Shown here: positions 23,119 to 35,200 of the stretch, in pieces | Layout: the number at the start of each line of letters is the position of its first letter | Numbering within the stretch: position 1 is the stretch's first letter | Assembly (NCBI RefSeq): GCF_000972845.2 | Contig: NC_040032.1 | Span: 9,522,334-9,586,333 of the forward strand | DNA length: 64,000 nucleotides | Source of the DNA: Larimichthys crocea | Lineage: Eukaryota > Chordata > Actinopteri > Sciaenidae | Direction: 5' to 3' | The notes under the pieces: generated by a model | Databases searched by the model: none | What the model was told of the DNA's origin: nothing | The model's input: the letters and a program-made list of their open reading frames with translations, nothing else | Program-made: the position numbers and the translations under genes

Positions 23119-24852
23119 GTGTTTGTACCAAGCGGTTATGGACTACCAGGAAGAAGAAGAGGAGATAACCAGGCTCAGCAGCTTCTATGGACATGATGGC
23201 AGAGGAGAAGAGAGTGAAGAGGACGCTGACGGAGGAAGGTAAATGTGGGACTGACTTTTGTGCTTGGTGAAACAAAAGGCTGAAAGACAGAAGCCCCTCG
23301 GTGTCTCACCACCTGCTGACACTAACGTTCACGTGTGAAGTGAAGGCAAAAGCAAAACAAAGGCAGGAAGCAGATACACAGAGACAAAACAGGAAACACA
23401 GCAGAACCATCACAAACACACACTCCTGTTGCTGCCTCTTCATGCTCAGTGCAAACACTAAATGTGTGAGCGCCTCCTGCTGGTTAGACTAGAAAATGTC
23501 TCCTGTGTCTGCAGCCTGATCAGCTGAAGTGTCAATACAGACTATTGATAATAACCTTATGTGCTCCACATATAAACTCAGCTCTGATCCCAGATATCAC
23601 ACAAGTCATGTGTTTACTACCTCACATCTAACGTGGCATCACATGATGAATAATCAGGGTTATACTGGGAATGTCATAATCTCCACAGTGTGATAACAGC
23701 TCGTGTTGATGCTCACTCACATGTCACATCACGGCTTTGTTTGTAATTGAAGGTGATGTTAAGCCTGAGTGTGCAGGGTGTGCGTCATGACGGGGCACTG
23801 TGGGAAAAAAGTGAAGGGAGGGAGGAGGAAAACAGAGGAGGAGGAGAGGAGGAGGAGGAGGGAAGCATCTGAACCTTGACTGATAGGAAGAAGGAAAGAA
23901 AAAGTACTGACAGCGAAGTCGACTTTCAGAAGGAATGTCCAGTTTTGCAGAAGAAGACAGGATCGAGTAAGATGAGCTGCATTCCCGCCTCGCACAGTAA
24001 GAAAGTGTCGTATCGAACTGAAGAGGATTCTGAACTAACTAGAACTGGAAATGAGATTATGATAAACATCATGTCAGTCAGTGCACCAATTGTACCTGTT
24101 GCTTTGAAAAGCTACCCGCTGACTTAGTTTGAGCTCTTATATGAAATAAGTATAATAACATAAACACGAGTTTACCTCTGTGTGCAAACAAGCTGTGATT
24201 CATTAATTGTTTAATAGAAGTCCTTAAATGTCGGTCTGTTATCACCTCACAGTAAATACTGAAGTCTCATAATTTTCATCTCAGGCCGTCTCTCCTTTTT
24301 CTTTCCAGCCTCTCTCATCCCTTCCTTCCTCTTTAAGGAGTTAAGCAGCCACTTATTAAGCCCGTTAAGTTATTAAGTGCTTACCTGCAGATTAACAGAA
24401 ACAGAAGGAAGGAACCACCACCACCCGCACTCCCTCCCTCCTCCTGCACCTCATCCCCAAGTGCCAGGGGGGGGAGGGTGTCACCCTGGACTTTTAGTTT
24501 TCTATCAGAATATATCTCGACTTCAGATCCCTCCGACCAACCGGATCCTGACTCATTAAAAACACATGAGGTTACAATAATGTGAAAATAACAGGATTAA
24601 TAGTTTGTTTTCATTGAGCCTGATTTCTAGTTTTTCTGAAGCTTCCGTGCTCCAGTGATGTGATTTAATTCTTTACATTTCATTTATCTGGCACTGTTTT
24701 TCCTGCAGGCATCGCCTGGCGTTTGTACTAAATACTAACAACAGCTGTGAACAAGCTGTGAACAGGGACAGGTGATAATCAGCCTCCTGATGTTTTGGCG
24801 CTCAAGTCGAGCGGTTCCTTAAAGAACGTTGAACATGGTTCCTCATGTTCTA
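23090..24852 (-). repeat. Inverted duplication, arm 2
   Basis: Reverse-complement copy of about 19523-21341. Its outer end coincides with the 10-N gap at 24853, so the true length is unknown. Its composite-repeat part lacks roughly 60 bp (the CTTCTTGCTCGCTCACTC portion) present in arm 1. The duplicated LBH exon 1 within it is broken. Confidence 0.9.
23788..23975 (+). pseudogene. Decayed duplicate of LBH-family exon 1
   Basis: This is the inverted copy of the exon at 20434-20621. It begins with the same MTGHCGKKVKGG codons. A frameshift in the GGA-repeat region then turns the glycine run into RRKTEEEERRRRR, and a TGA stop follows at the ASEP position. The splice donor survives, even with a better GTAAGA consensus than the working copy. 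No copies of exons 2-3 follow, because the arm ends at an assembly gap. Confidence 0.85.
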
Positions 24853-24862
24853 NNNNNNNNNN
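24853..24862. other. Assembly gap (10 N)
   Basis: Ten N bases at the exact point where arm 2 stops and an AGCTAA satellite starts. A fixed-size short gap suggests scaffolding of unknown real distance. Confidence 1.
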
Positions 24863-25225
24863 CAGCTAACAGACTGAGCCAGCATGAGCTAACAGCAGCT
24901 AACAGACTGAGCTAACATGAGCTAACAGCAGCTAACAGACTGAGCTAACATGAGCTAACAGCAGCTAACAGACTGAGCTAACATGAGCTAACAGCAGCTA
25001 CAGCTGTCAGCAGTTTACTTCACTGTCCATCATAAACTCTGTAAATCACAGAGAGTTGAGGCGGAGCAGCCGGAGGACATCAGAGGGAAAACCAGAAAAC
25101 ATTTCCTCCATAAAATATGATCCAGTTTCACCAGAATCAGTGAAATAGTTGCTGCTGTGTGACTTAGTGCCGTAAAGCGTTACGTACTTCTCCCGACCCG
25201 GAGCCCAAAGTTACATAGTGTGAGA
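24863..25225 (+). repeat. 33-bp satellite plus composite-repeat tail
   Basis: Four or so regular units (GAGCTAACAGCAGCTAACAG type) lead into TTCACTGTCCATCATAAACT, GAGTTGAGGCGGAGCAGCCG and AAAGCGTTACGTACTTCTCC. This is nearly identical to 31522-31858. Confidence 0.9.
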
Positions 25226-25599
25226 ACAGACGTACGAATGACAGAGACACCGTTCACCTGATCACAGGTCAGTGTGGGTCAACAGGAGGAAAGTTACACA
25301 ATGTTTCCAAGAAAACATTAAATCATTTCAAGTTTTGTATCAACTTAAACGTTTGTGTCTAATATATTTCCCCTTCAGTTATTTCCCTTTTGTCTGGACA
25401 GACAAAAGTCTGTTTGATGGCTGAATGCCACCACTTCCTGTATCTATTTCAAATTAAAAGCCCCTCTAGTGTTTTATAAACAGGCCAGCGATGGTTCTGA
25501 CCTAGTTGTGTTTCATAACAACTGTATCATGCTCATGTGATTAAAACACACAAACTTCACGTGGGAGCGTGAAACATTAGTTTGATGCAGTTAGTTATG

Positions 25600-26203
25600 G
25601 AATTAAAAGTGGAAGGCAGCGTGTGCAGCAGCTGTGATGTATTTATAAAGACAGAGAAGAGGAAGGAGGCAGTTCTGTTGAAAAGCCAAAACATGAAAGT
25701 TGGGGAGGAGAGAAAAGGGAAGAGTGAAAGAGAGAATACAGACACAGAGAGGCTGCAGCTGAGGAGGGAAGGAGGACAGTGAACGGATAAACAGACTGAA
25801 GGATTTTCAAAAAACCAGAGAGAGGAAACGAACTCTGCTGCTGCATCCTTGAAAAAGAACGAGTGAGGGAGACAGACAGAGGAAAATCTGACATGAGGAG
25901 GACAGAGAGGGGTGACAGAGGGGAGAGAAGAGTGAGGCGAGGGGGGCGGAGGGGACGGTTGACAAAATAAGAGATTTGCAGTGTTCAGAACAGCGACAGC
26001 TCGCAATGATTCAGGTCAGAGGTTCCTGTTTGTTCTGTCACAAGGGGGAGAGAAAAGGGAAGAAGGACAAACAAGGACAGGTAGTAAAACAGAGTGAGGT
26101 GACAAATGGAAAAAAAGAAAAGAGGAAATGTTGCAGAGCGTGTACTCTGTTAGGCTTCACACTGTGGTAGTAGAAAAGTTTGGAGCACTTTGAACAGAGG
26201 GAG

Positions 26204-26235
<32 letters not shown>

Positions 26236-26354
26236 CAAACACCAAAAAAGGTCTGGAGTCAGAGCTGGAGGAACTGCAGGGCTTGACAGATGCTGCACAC
26301 CCAGGGGGAGAGAAGAAGAAGGAGAGAGGCAGACAGACAGACAGACAGACAGGC

Positions 26355-26387
<33 letters not shown>

Positions 26388-26760
26388 GTGACATATAATG
26401 ACAAACAGCATAGAGGAAAAAGAAGAGCAAGTGATCGTAAACCAGAAAAAAGAGAGAAGAAGACCGAACACGAACTTTTAAAAGAGGATGTTTGCATAGA
26501 AATCTCACACCCGCTCCGCTCTGTTCAAGCAGAGTCGGTAAAAAAGAAAAGGCAGAAAGGGTGCAGAGGGGGGTGGTGTTTGGTGTTTGGTGTTTGGTGG
26601 TGGTGGTGGTGGTGGTGGTGTTAGGTGGTGATCCAGAAAAGATCCAGAGAGTGAGTGTGTTTGCTGGGTGAAGGGGGGGTTATGGGAGAGGGAGGTGGTG
26701 GCAGTCCAAAAGTAGTGTAGATAGTCAGGGCGGGCTGTTACTGTAAATGTGGAAGATCCT
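25600..26760 (+). other. Purine-rich strand upstream of dmpk
   Basis: The plus strand is strongly A+G biased from about 25600 to 26560. It includes (GA)n at 26208-26233, a CAGA tetranucleotide run at 26327-26390 and (GGT)n at 26597-26622. No exon is supported; the open frames here are products of the base bias. The dmpk promoter and 5' UTR must lie in or just after this block, but I see no clear TATA box. Confidence 0.7.
26327..26390 (+). repeat. (CAGA)n tetranucleotide microsatellite
   Basis: About 15 CAGA units with one CAGG interruption, about 450 bp before the dmpk start codon. Confidence 0.97.
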
Positions 26761-26836
26761 GCTTGTCTCAACATCCATGGACACCAGGGCTTCACCTCGA
26801 CTCTAAACCACAAGGACCCCTCTGTAACCGGGCGTC

Positions 26837-29800
26837 ATGTCGACGGGCCCTGGCCTTGGTGCACCTGACCTGGCCGAGGGCCCCGAGACCAGGGGACCTG
26901 TTGGGCTCCAGACCCTGTTGGACCTACTGGTGGGCGTCTATCAGGAGTTTTACTCCTCGCCCTTTGCAAGGGAGAAGTACGTCTCTGGTTTTCTGGAATG
27001 GGGTGAGTGTATTCTTTTCTGTACCCAGTTCTTCTTTTTGACTGATCCACAAACTGTTCATCCTGCTTCTGCAGCCCAGTCTCATGTCACATGTAATAGA
27101 CCTGCAGATCCACTAGAGGATACAGTGTCTGCCTCACCTAGATGTGAAAAGTACTTGCATGTATGAAGGTGCAGTACCAGTAGTTATAAGGAGTGACAAA
27201 GTCAGGTGGATGGATAAATCAAACAAAGACTGGACTTTCTTCTCGGAGACCAGTTTTAAATCTAAAGTTCATGTTGATTCCCTAAACCTAACCAAGCTGC
27301 AGCCTCAGCAAGCTCTTTTTTTTCCTGGATGTTGCACTTTTATTATCACTGAACTGACCAACGTGTTTTGAAAACGTGACATTGCCACACCTAGGCGAGG
27401 CAAAACGTGACACCGGGTTGGTTAAAGTACATGTTCCTTTCCAGGAAGGAAGGAAGAACAATCAACCGATGCAAACCCAAAACTCATCACACTGAGCAAA
27501 CACGTCACTTTAACATGCCGGGGATTTGTTGATGCTTTTTAGTTGATACTTTCATTCTTTTGGGTCTGTTCCCTATAGATACCTTTTACCAAGATCCCTA
27601 TTCTTAACCATCCTGTAGAAGAACAAACCAGAACACAACAGACAGAGTATCAAAGTTTAGTCCCTCAACTCCAACTGGATCAGAGACATTTCGTGACATC
27701 AGGTTATGTTTCTCCAAAGGTTGAATCCGGGTCAACTTCTTCGCAACCCCCTCCGGCCCAAACTCAATACCCCCGTTCAAATAAATGGAAAAAAGCATCA
27801 TGCCACAGTGCCGGGCTTGGTCTGAATTGGGCTTTAGCGTTACAGCACACCTGCCTAGAGCCATTTGGGCCAATCAGAATCAGGTTCTTGGATTGATCGA
27901 AGGCACGTCACGCCTCTAAAATCACTGTGACTACAACCTTAAGTTGCTTATTATTATTATTTTTGCTTATCACTGCTTAAAACCGCCGTCTGAAGTTTAT
28001 ACCAGTACCATGATGTAAGAGAGCATCCATCCCCCTTGTGGTGTTTTTGACACATTAGCTGCAGAAGCTGAGTCAGACGGCGCATTTGCTCATTTTCCAG
28101 TTGACGTATGATCTATCCGTCCACCAGCCGCCCCCTCTTGGTGCATAGATGATCCTCTATTTTAAGATTATATTTTTTTAAGTCCTTGCTAAAATAGCTT
28201 TGGCAACGAGTCTCCATGGAATTATACACAATGTGGAGTGGACATCAGAGCACTTGGAAACAGTGTGGCACGTGTGTCCCTAATGGAGGACGCTAAAGTT
28301 CAGTTCTCCCTGTGATATAAACAGCACATTAATATGTGGCTGTTTCTATACTTTAACACTATAAAACTGGCATCTATAGAAATTAGAAAGTCTGTAATAA
28401 TCTGTCGATTTATCAAATAATTGATCAAACTACAATCCCACATTTATATTTACAGGTTCTCGAAGGAAGTGTGATAAAATGTTGGACTCATTAGCTCCAG
28501 ATTTTTCCAATATTTGACATGTTATAGACTTCAAATGATCAAAACATTACTGAGAGATTGATCAGTAATGGAATAATTAGTTGCAGCCCAATTATTAATA
28601 ATTAATTAGTGCAACCTCAACGTTCTCCGTGATCCACCATGCTGCTTTTACTCTTCTAGAGAACAAATTATGACACACGATGGGGTTAATATTTACGCAC
28701 ACTATAAAGTGGGGTTAAAGTGGGATTTGGCAGGTGGGGCACTCTAATCCGGGTGTGACTGTATGAGCCGTGGCAGGATGGGACGAAGATAAAGTCTTCC
28801 CACATCTGTTTCCTGCTTCACAGGACGTGAGAATTTGCTTTGCTTGTTTACAAGATTTTAGTTGGACAGCAACAAGAATTTCAAGATGTTTATGGAGCCC
28901 AGGACATTATCAGAGAACTGCTGCTAACTGAATCTGCCGTTAGCAGCCAGACCAGACCGGGTTCGAGCACAGCCTGTGGGGGGTTCATTACCGTTGAGTA
29001 TATTATATATTATTGCACTTACTGTAACGTACGGAGTTGCAATCAAGGAGTAACGCTGTCGTCCCGTCACTTTTCTCTCCTCTGCTGCTTCTTGTGTTTG
29101 AATTAGAGTAAATAATAAATCTGATAGGAATAATAATAATCACTATTTACATTGTTATATTACATACTATTCATTTAAACACACACTGGACTCCATTTAA
29201 AGGCTGACCGACAAGCAAGGTCAACACTTTCCAAGGATCACCGTGCCATGAAAACACTGGACTTCACAACTCTAAAATGAGCCTCGCGGTTTTGGAGAGA
29301 AATTCAGATCTAAGCCGAGAGACCACACCGACCTGCCATGACCCAGAATACATTGTGCTTAGATGACTACAAGGTCATGAAAGGCAACACTCCCTCATGA
29401 CCTTTGAACTGGTGTCATGTCACCAAGACCACCATGACTCAATCACTGACATGTCGGATAGAAAATAAAAGATGGAGAAGGACTCATAAATGCTGCACAC
29501 TGTAAAACTACTGACTGACATCTGTTGACATGTCCTCAGGCGTCCGTCCTCCCTCTGTCAGTATTACTGAATCCGTCCATGCATGTGACTCACTGTACGT
29601 GTACCTATTGTATTGTCCAGTAGCCAAGAGGGGCTATCGAGTATCCTCAGTGGTGAGACGTTCCAAATTTAACCACACCATGTGTCCGGGAATGAGGATC
29701 GAGTGTCAGAGCTGGCTGGCCTTCATCGGTGATGAAGCAGATTTCTCGGTTTAGTTGGACTTGAGGCCTGAGCTTCAGAGTAAATCTGCTTGGAGGGCCA

Positions 29801-32194
29801 TGAACAGAAACATCAATAATCACATGTGCAAATTGTCCAAGACTTCTCAGTGCTATGCACCTCAAACCAAACACACACACTGAGACTGATGGAAACTGAA
29901 CTTACGAGGATCTACAAAGCATCCTGTGAGGAACTACTGGCAGCTATAGGATGAGCTAGAAATCTCTGGACAATCCATAGACGCTGTTTTCATCAGAATA
30001 CCTTCTAGTAAAGGAATAGATGTCACGTGAAGCGATGTGTTCATTTGTAATGAGCTGGAAAAAGCTGCGTAACGTAGCTTTAACATGATTAAACGCGTTG
30101 CACGCTCTCTGAAGTTTGATCAGTCCTGTTTTGCTATGACAAGAAGGACTGCTGGATTAAGAGGAGAGACTTTGAGCTGAGCCAGACTGTCGCAGGAGCG
30201 TCTCACGGAGGAGGGCGTTGAACTCAACGAGCTGAAGGATCTTATAGTCTTATAACAAATAAAAATACTTTTCATTTAGCTTTCCCTGCGACTACTTCGT
30301 GTCTGGTTTATTCATGGTCTAGTCACTCCCTACATGGCTTTCCTAACAGGGAAGGTCAGTGAGCCAGAGTCAACATTTACAGGAACCAGCAGCGACTCCG
30401 TCGCTGTTTTTCTTCTTGTTGTGGCCTCAAAAATATCATCAGTGACAACAGAGTTTACAAGTTATCTGACAAGCAAGCAAATGCTGTCATTGGCATTGAA
30501 GAAGCAGATAATTCACTCAGACGCTGTAATAACAATGATAAAATATCTAAATAACATTTCAATTCATGCATAAAAATAACAGCAGCAGTCTGAGCAAGAA
30601 GCATGATCCAAAACTGAAAGAAGACATTTGTTGTCCACACATGTGGATGGATTTTATGAATAGCCTTTAGTCATCAACATGTGCAGTCATGAGATATTAT
30701 CACAAGACACCTCAGCTGTTCGCAGCAGTTGTCCCATTCTGAACTGTCTTCGTGTCTCACTCGACAACATCGACATGCTGAAATTCTCATCGATCTGTTC
30801 GTTAATGCTCAGTTCTGCATCTCCTCGCGCTGCCGTCCGTCATGGAGGGGGGAGTAATTTCCGTTCATCGGGACAGGAAGCTGGCAGAGGGGCTGGCAGA
30901 GCACTTATGGTGGTAGTCTTGAATAAACACAAGCAGGCACACAGGCACAGGATATACACACATAATGTATACACACACCGTCACACTGTTCCACAGACCT
31001 TGCTTTTTTTGGAGGGATCTGGCTGCAGGAAGCGCAAAGAACAGGACAGACAGTGATGCCCATTTCCTGAGAGGAACTGAGGGAAGTTCAAACTACGCCC
31101 AAAAGTGAAAGTAACAAAGGTGGTGGACACCAATTAATGAGTTTGTTTTCCATAACTGAACATGGACAGCTGTACTCGAGTATTTTGTATCTGATTACAT
31201 TACTTCTGATAGCAGCTGATCTCACTGCCTAGTCCAGCAGCAGTCAGCCCAGCTCGGCGTCTGTCTTTCAGCCTTTTATTTCACCAAGCTCTCACCAACC
31301 ACTAAAAGTCAGTCCCACATTTACTCTTGTCCGGCGGCTTCTTGCTCGCTCACTCTCTCCTTTTCTCTTCTTAGCTTCCTCCGTCAGCGTCCTCTTCACT
31401 CTCTTCTCCTCTGCCATTATGTCCATAGAAGCTGCTGACCACCTCCTCTTCTTCTTCCTGGTAGTCCATAACACCTGTTGGTACAAACACTCAGTTCGTC
31501 AGCTTGGCCAAGCTGACGAACTGAGCTAACAGCAGCTAACAGACTGAGCTAACATGAGCTAACAGCAGCTAACAGACTGAGTTAACATGAGCTAACAGCA
31601 GCTACAAACTGAGCTAACATGAGCTAACAGCAGCTACAGCAGTCAGCAGTTTACTTCACTGTCCATCATAAACTCTGTAAATCACAGAGAGTTGAGGCGG
31701 AGCAGCCGGAGGACATCAGAGGGAAAACCAGAAAACATTTCCTCCATAAAATATGATCCAGTTTCACCAGAATCAGTGAAATAGTTGCTGCTGTGTGACT
31801 TAGTGCCGTAAAGCGTTACGTACTTCTCCCGACCCGGAGCTCAAAGTTACATAGTGCTCTATCCAGATATCTAGATCTAGTTACATTACATATCCAAATG
31901 CCCCAGGAAGACCTGGAGGATGTGGCACATCTGGTCTACCTTTGCCTAATCTGCTGTTGCACAGGAAACACCTACTGTAGATCTAAGTGATTCATACTGT
32001 CATGAACTGTAATTGTACGAAGGTCAGTGATCTGTATGACGACAAAATGAAATCTTTCTATTCATCAGTCTTTCTCTACGTAGGAGACTGTGACACAGCC
32101 CCGGTCACATGGATGGCCCAGTGATTCTGACCCAGGGCTACTGTAGATAAAAGATCCTTTTCACGGGATCGTCCTTTTGCTTTAGGACAGTGAG

Positions 32195-32231
<37 letters not shown>

Positions 32232-35200
32232 TGTTGCTATGTTTCTAAAAGAAGTCCAAACTATGCCTCTGCCTCACTTGCATTCCTTCTCAGTGTGTGA
32301 GGAATGAAGATAAAAATAAAGGACTGGAAAACCTGCCTCGATCCATGAATGATGGCCGCTATTTTTAGCAGCGCCAGTGTAGTTACTCTATTGAAGAAGA
32401 ACTCTGGAATGATACAAAGCCGAAAAACATGCATGTGCACAGTTCACAGGAGGCCAACGAGACAATTAGCACATCTGGGAAAGGAAGAGCAGCAAGGATG
32501 AGCCTGAGGTCACGTCATCTGGACAGATGTGTCCATACCTTATCCAGCTTATTTAACCTGGGTCATTATTGCACTGGTAACGTCCTGGGTCTCTGAGCCT
32601 CCACCATGAATACATTAAAAGATCTAGATACCATGCAAAATTGCAAACGGGTGGAGCATTAGCACCAACGTTTGACTGCCAAAACGTAAATATAAACCAT
32701 ATGTACAACTTCCATTGTATAAAGTGGAATTCAGCTCCAGCAGCTTCCCTGGCCGCCATTTGTACAATGCCGGTGGTCCCTTCTCTTCAGCTACGTGGCT
32801 AAAATGGCGACCGATAAGGGCGAGAAGTATCCAGCGTTCGACACTTAACTTCTTGTTACCGTCTATCTGAATCTGTGAAGAAAAGCTCTAATATAAGGTT
32901 TCATTATTGAAACGTCACAGTTTCTCTCTTCTGTCCGATCACAGCTGAGCCCCTCGTGAGGCAGGTGAAGAGGACTCGCATCAAAAGAGAAGACTTCCAC
33001 ATCCTGAAGGTGATTGGCCGAGGCACATTCAGCGAGGTAAGGTGCCTATTTTAAATTTTAAACATTGATTAGAAATGTTACTAGGATCATTTATTCAGCT
33101 GATTGTGCACTCAACATTCATATTTCAGCAGTTCTTTGTCTTTTTACAAGCAGTAGCGACATGCATGGATTTAATGTCTTAAATAATGCATGCAACCACT
33201 TTGTGCATGTTGTTATTGTGGTTGTAATTATGTGTCGTCGCTGTTTGCAGGTTGCTGTGGCGAGGATACGTAGCACACAACAAGTGTATGCTCTGAAGAT
33301 TATGAACAAGTGGGACATGCTGAGACGAGGACAGGTACTGTGCACACAAACACAAACCCACGCCCACATTCACACAACAAACAATCTGTCTTTCTGTTTG
33401 TGTCTTTCATAGACGGCGTGTTACCAGGAGGAGAGGGAGGTTCTGCTGAGAGGTGACAGACGCTGGATCACGGAGTTGCACTACGCCTTTCAGGATGACA
33501 ACTATCTGGTACGAAGTTATGTCAATCTAAAGCAAACTATCAGTTTAACCTGAAGCCATTTTCCTCACTTGTCCACCCCCTCCTTCCTCAGTACCTTGTG
33601 ATGGACTACTATGTAGGAGGGGACCTGCTGACTCTGCTCAGTAAGTTTGGAGACCGGATCCCTGAGGACATGGCTCAGTTCTACCTGGCCGAGATGGTCA
33701 TGGCCATTGACTCAGTCCACAGATTGGGTTATGTACACAGGTAGACAGCTTTCTTCACAAACAGACATTACAAAGTCAGTTTGAAATGTTGCTTTTGGTC
33801 GATGAAACCTCGTTTTTTAAACACAGAGACATCAAACCTGACAACATCCTGCTCACAGCTGATGGACACATCAGACTGGGAGACTTTGGTTCCTGTTTGA
33901 GGGTCCTGGAGGACGGGATGGTGAGATCAGCCACCTTTTCAGGTCAAGACAGAAAAGAGTGTCACACAAACTAAAAATCCAACTGGTTTCGTTGCAGGTT
34001 CACTCGTCTCTAGCCGTCGGGACGCCTGACTATTTGTCTCCAGAGATTTTAAAGGCAGTAGAGGGAGGTGGAGGTTACGGTCCTGAATGCGACTGGTGGG
34101 CTCTTGGGATCTGTGCCTATGAGATGCTACTGGGGACCACACCCTTCTATGCAGAGTCAATCTCTGAAACATATGCCAAGATAATCCACTTCCAGGTACA
34201 AAACCAGAGGTACAATGTCTGCAAACAACTGATTTTAGTTTTGCAAAAGCATCCAACGTGTACTTGTATTTTTTCTTTTTGTACCCAGGAGTATTTTGAG
34301 TTCCCATCTTCAGGCCCTGAGATTTCAGACAATGCTCGCTCCTTCATCTCGGGGCTCATCTGTGAGAGGGAAGTCCGTCTGGGGCGGAAAGGCTCGAGTG
34401 ATTTCCGGAGCCATCCGTTCTTCTGTGGACTGGACTGGAGTTCGCTGCATAAACTCCCTGCTCCCTACCTGCCTGACGTATCTAACCCAACTGATACCTC
34501 CAACTTTGACATCCTGGACGACTGTCTCAGTGAAATGGTATTTATCTTTTGAGCTAGGACTTCAGTGGTGTCACGATGAGGATGTTAGGAACGTTTTTAT
34601 CATCGAGTGGCTGTCGGTATTTGTTCTGCAGGAGACGTTATCTGATGTCATGGACAGAGCTCCGATAGGAGTACACTTGGCTTTTGTTGGATACTCTTAC
34701 ACTGCTACCAGGTAAACTTAACATGCATGATTAATGTTTTATGTGCATCAGCTGGCCTTTATATGGAGCCTTCCTCTGTATTGTTTAACCGGTGTCTCTT
34801 TTATAGTCAGACGGGTGCCATCGACCGCAGTCAGGACATCATGATGCAGATCGACCACACAAGGCTCAGGGACTGTGAGACTCTTTATACACCAGAGAAG
34901 CTGGTGTGTAAATCACCAAGACCGGGCACATGTCAGGACTGGCATTTGTCTGGCAGCGACCTTATAACTGAAATATATTTTCATCGTGTGTGTTTTCCTT
35001 GTTATGTCGGGCCTGATCTTCCCTGTGGTCTGAATTCAGAGCCAGCTGTGGCAGCTCACAGACGCTCTACCAGACGACCTGCCGCCACTGCTCGAGCTCC
35101 CACTCACTCTGGAGCAAGATCCTACTGCATCCACCCACACCACCACCGAGGAAGAGGAGGAGGAGACTGACCAAATATCGGGACTCAATGACGACTTGCA

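Noticed and set aside
26038..26624. Long open frames on both strands upstream of dmpk
   Set aside because: They are translations of (GA)n, (CAGA)n and (GGT)n repeats (RERERE, TDRQTDRQ, WWWWWW), with no family resemblance.
29530..29880. Overlapping opposite-strand open frames in dmpk intron 1
   Set aside because: No recognisable domain. Neither frame shows splice sites that would make a sensible exon.
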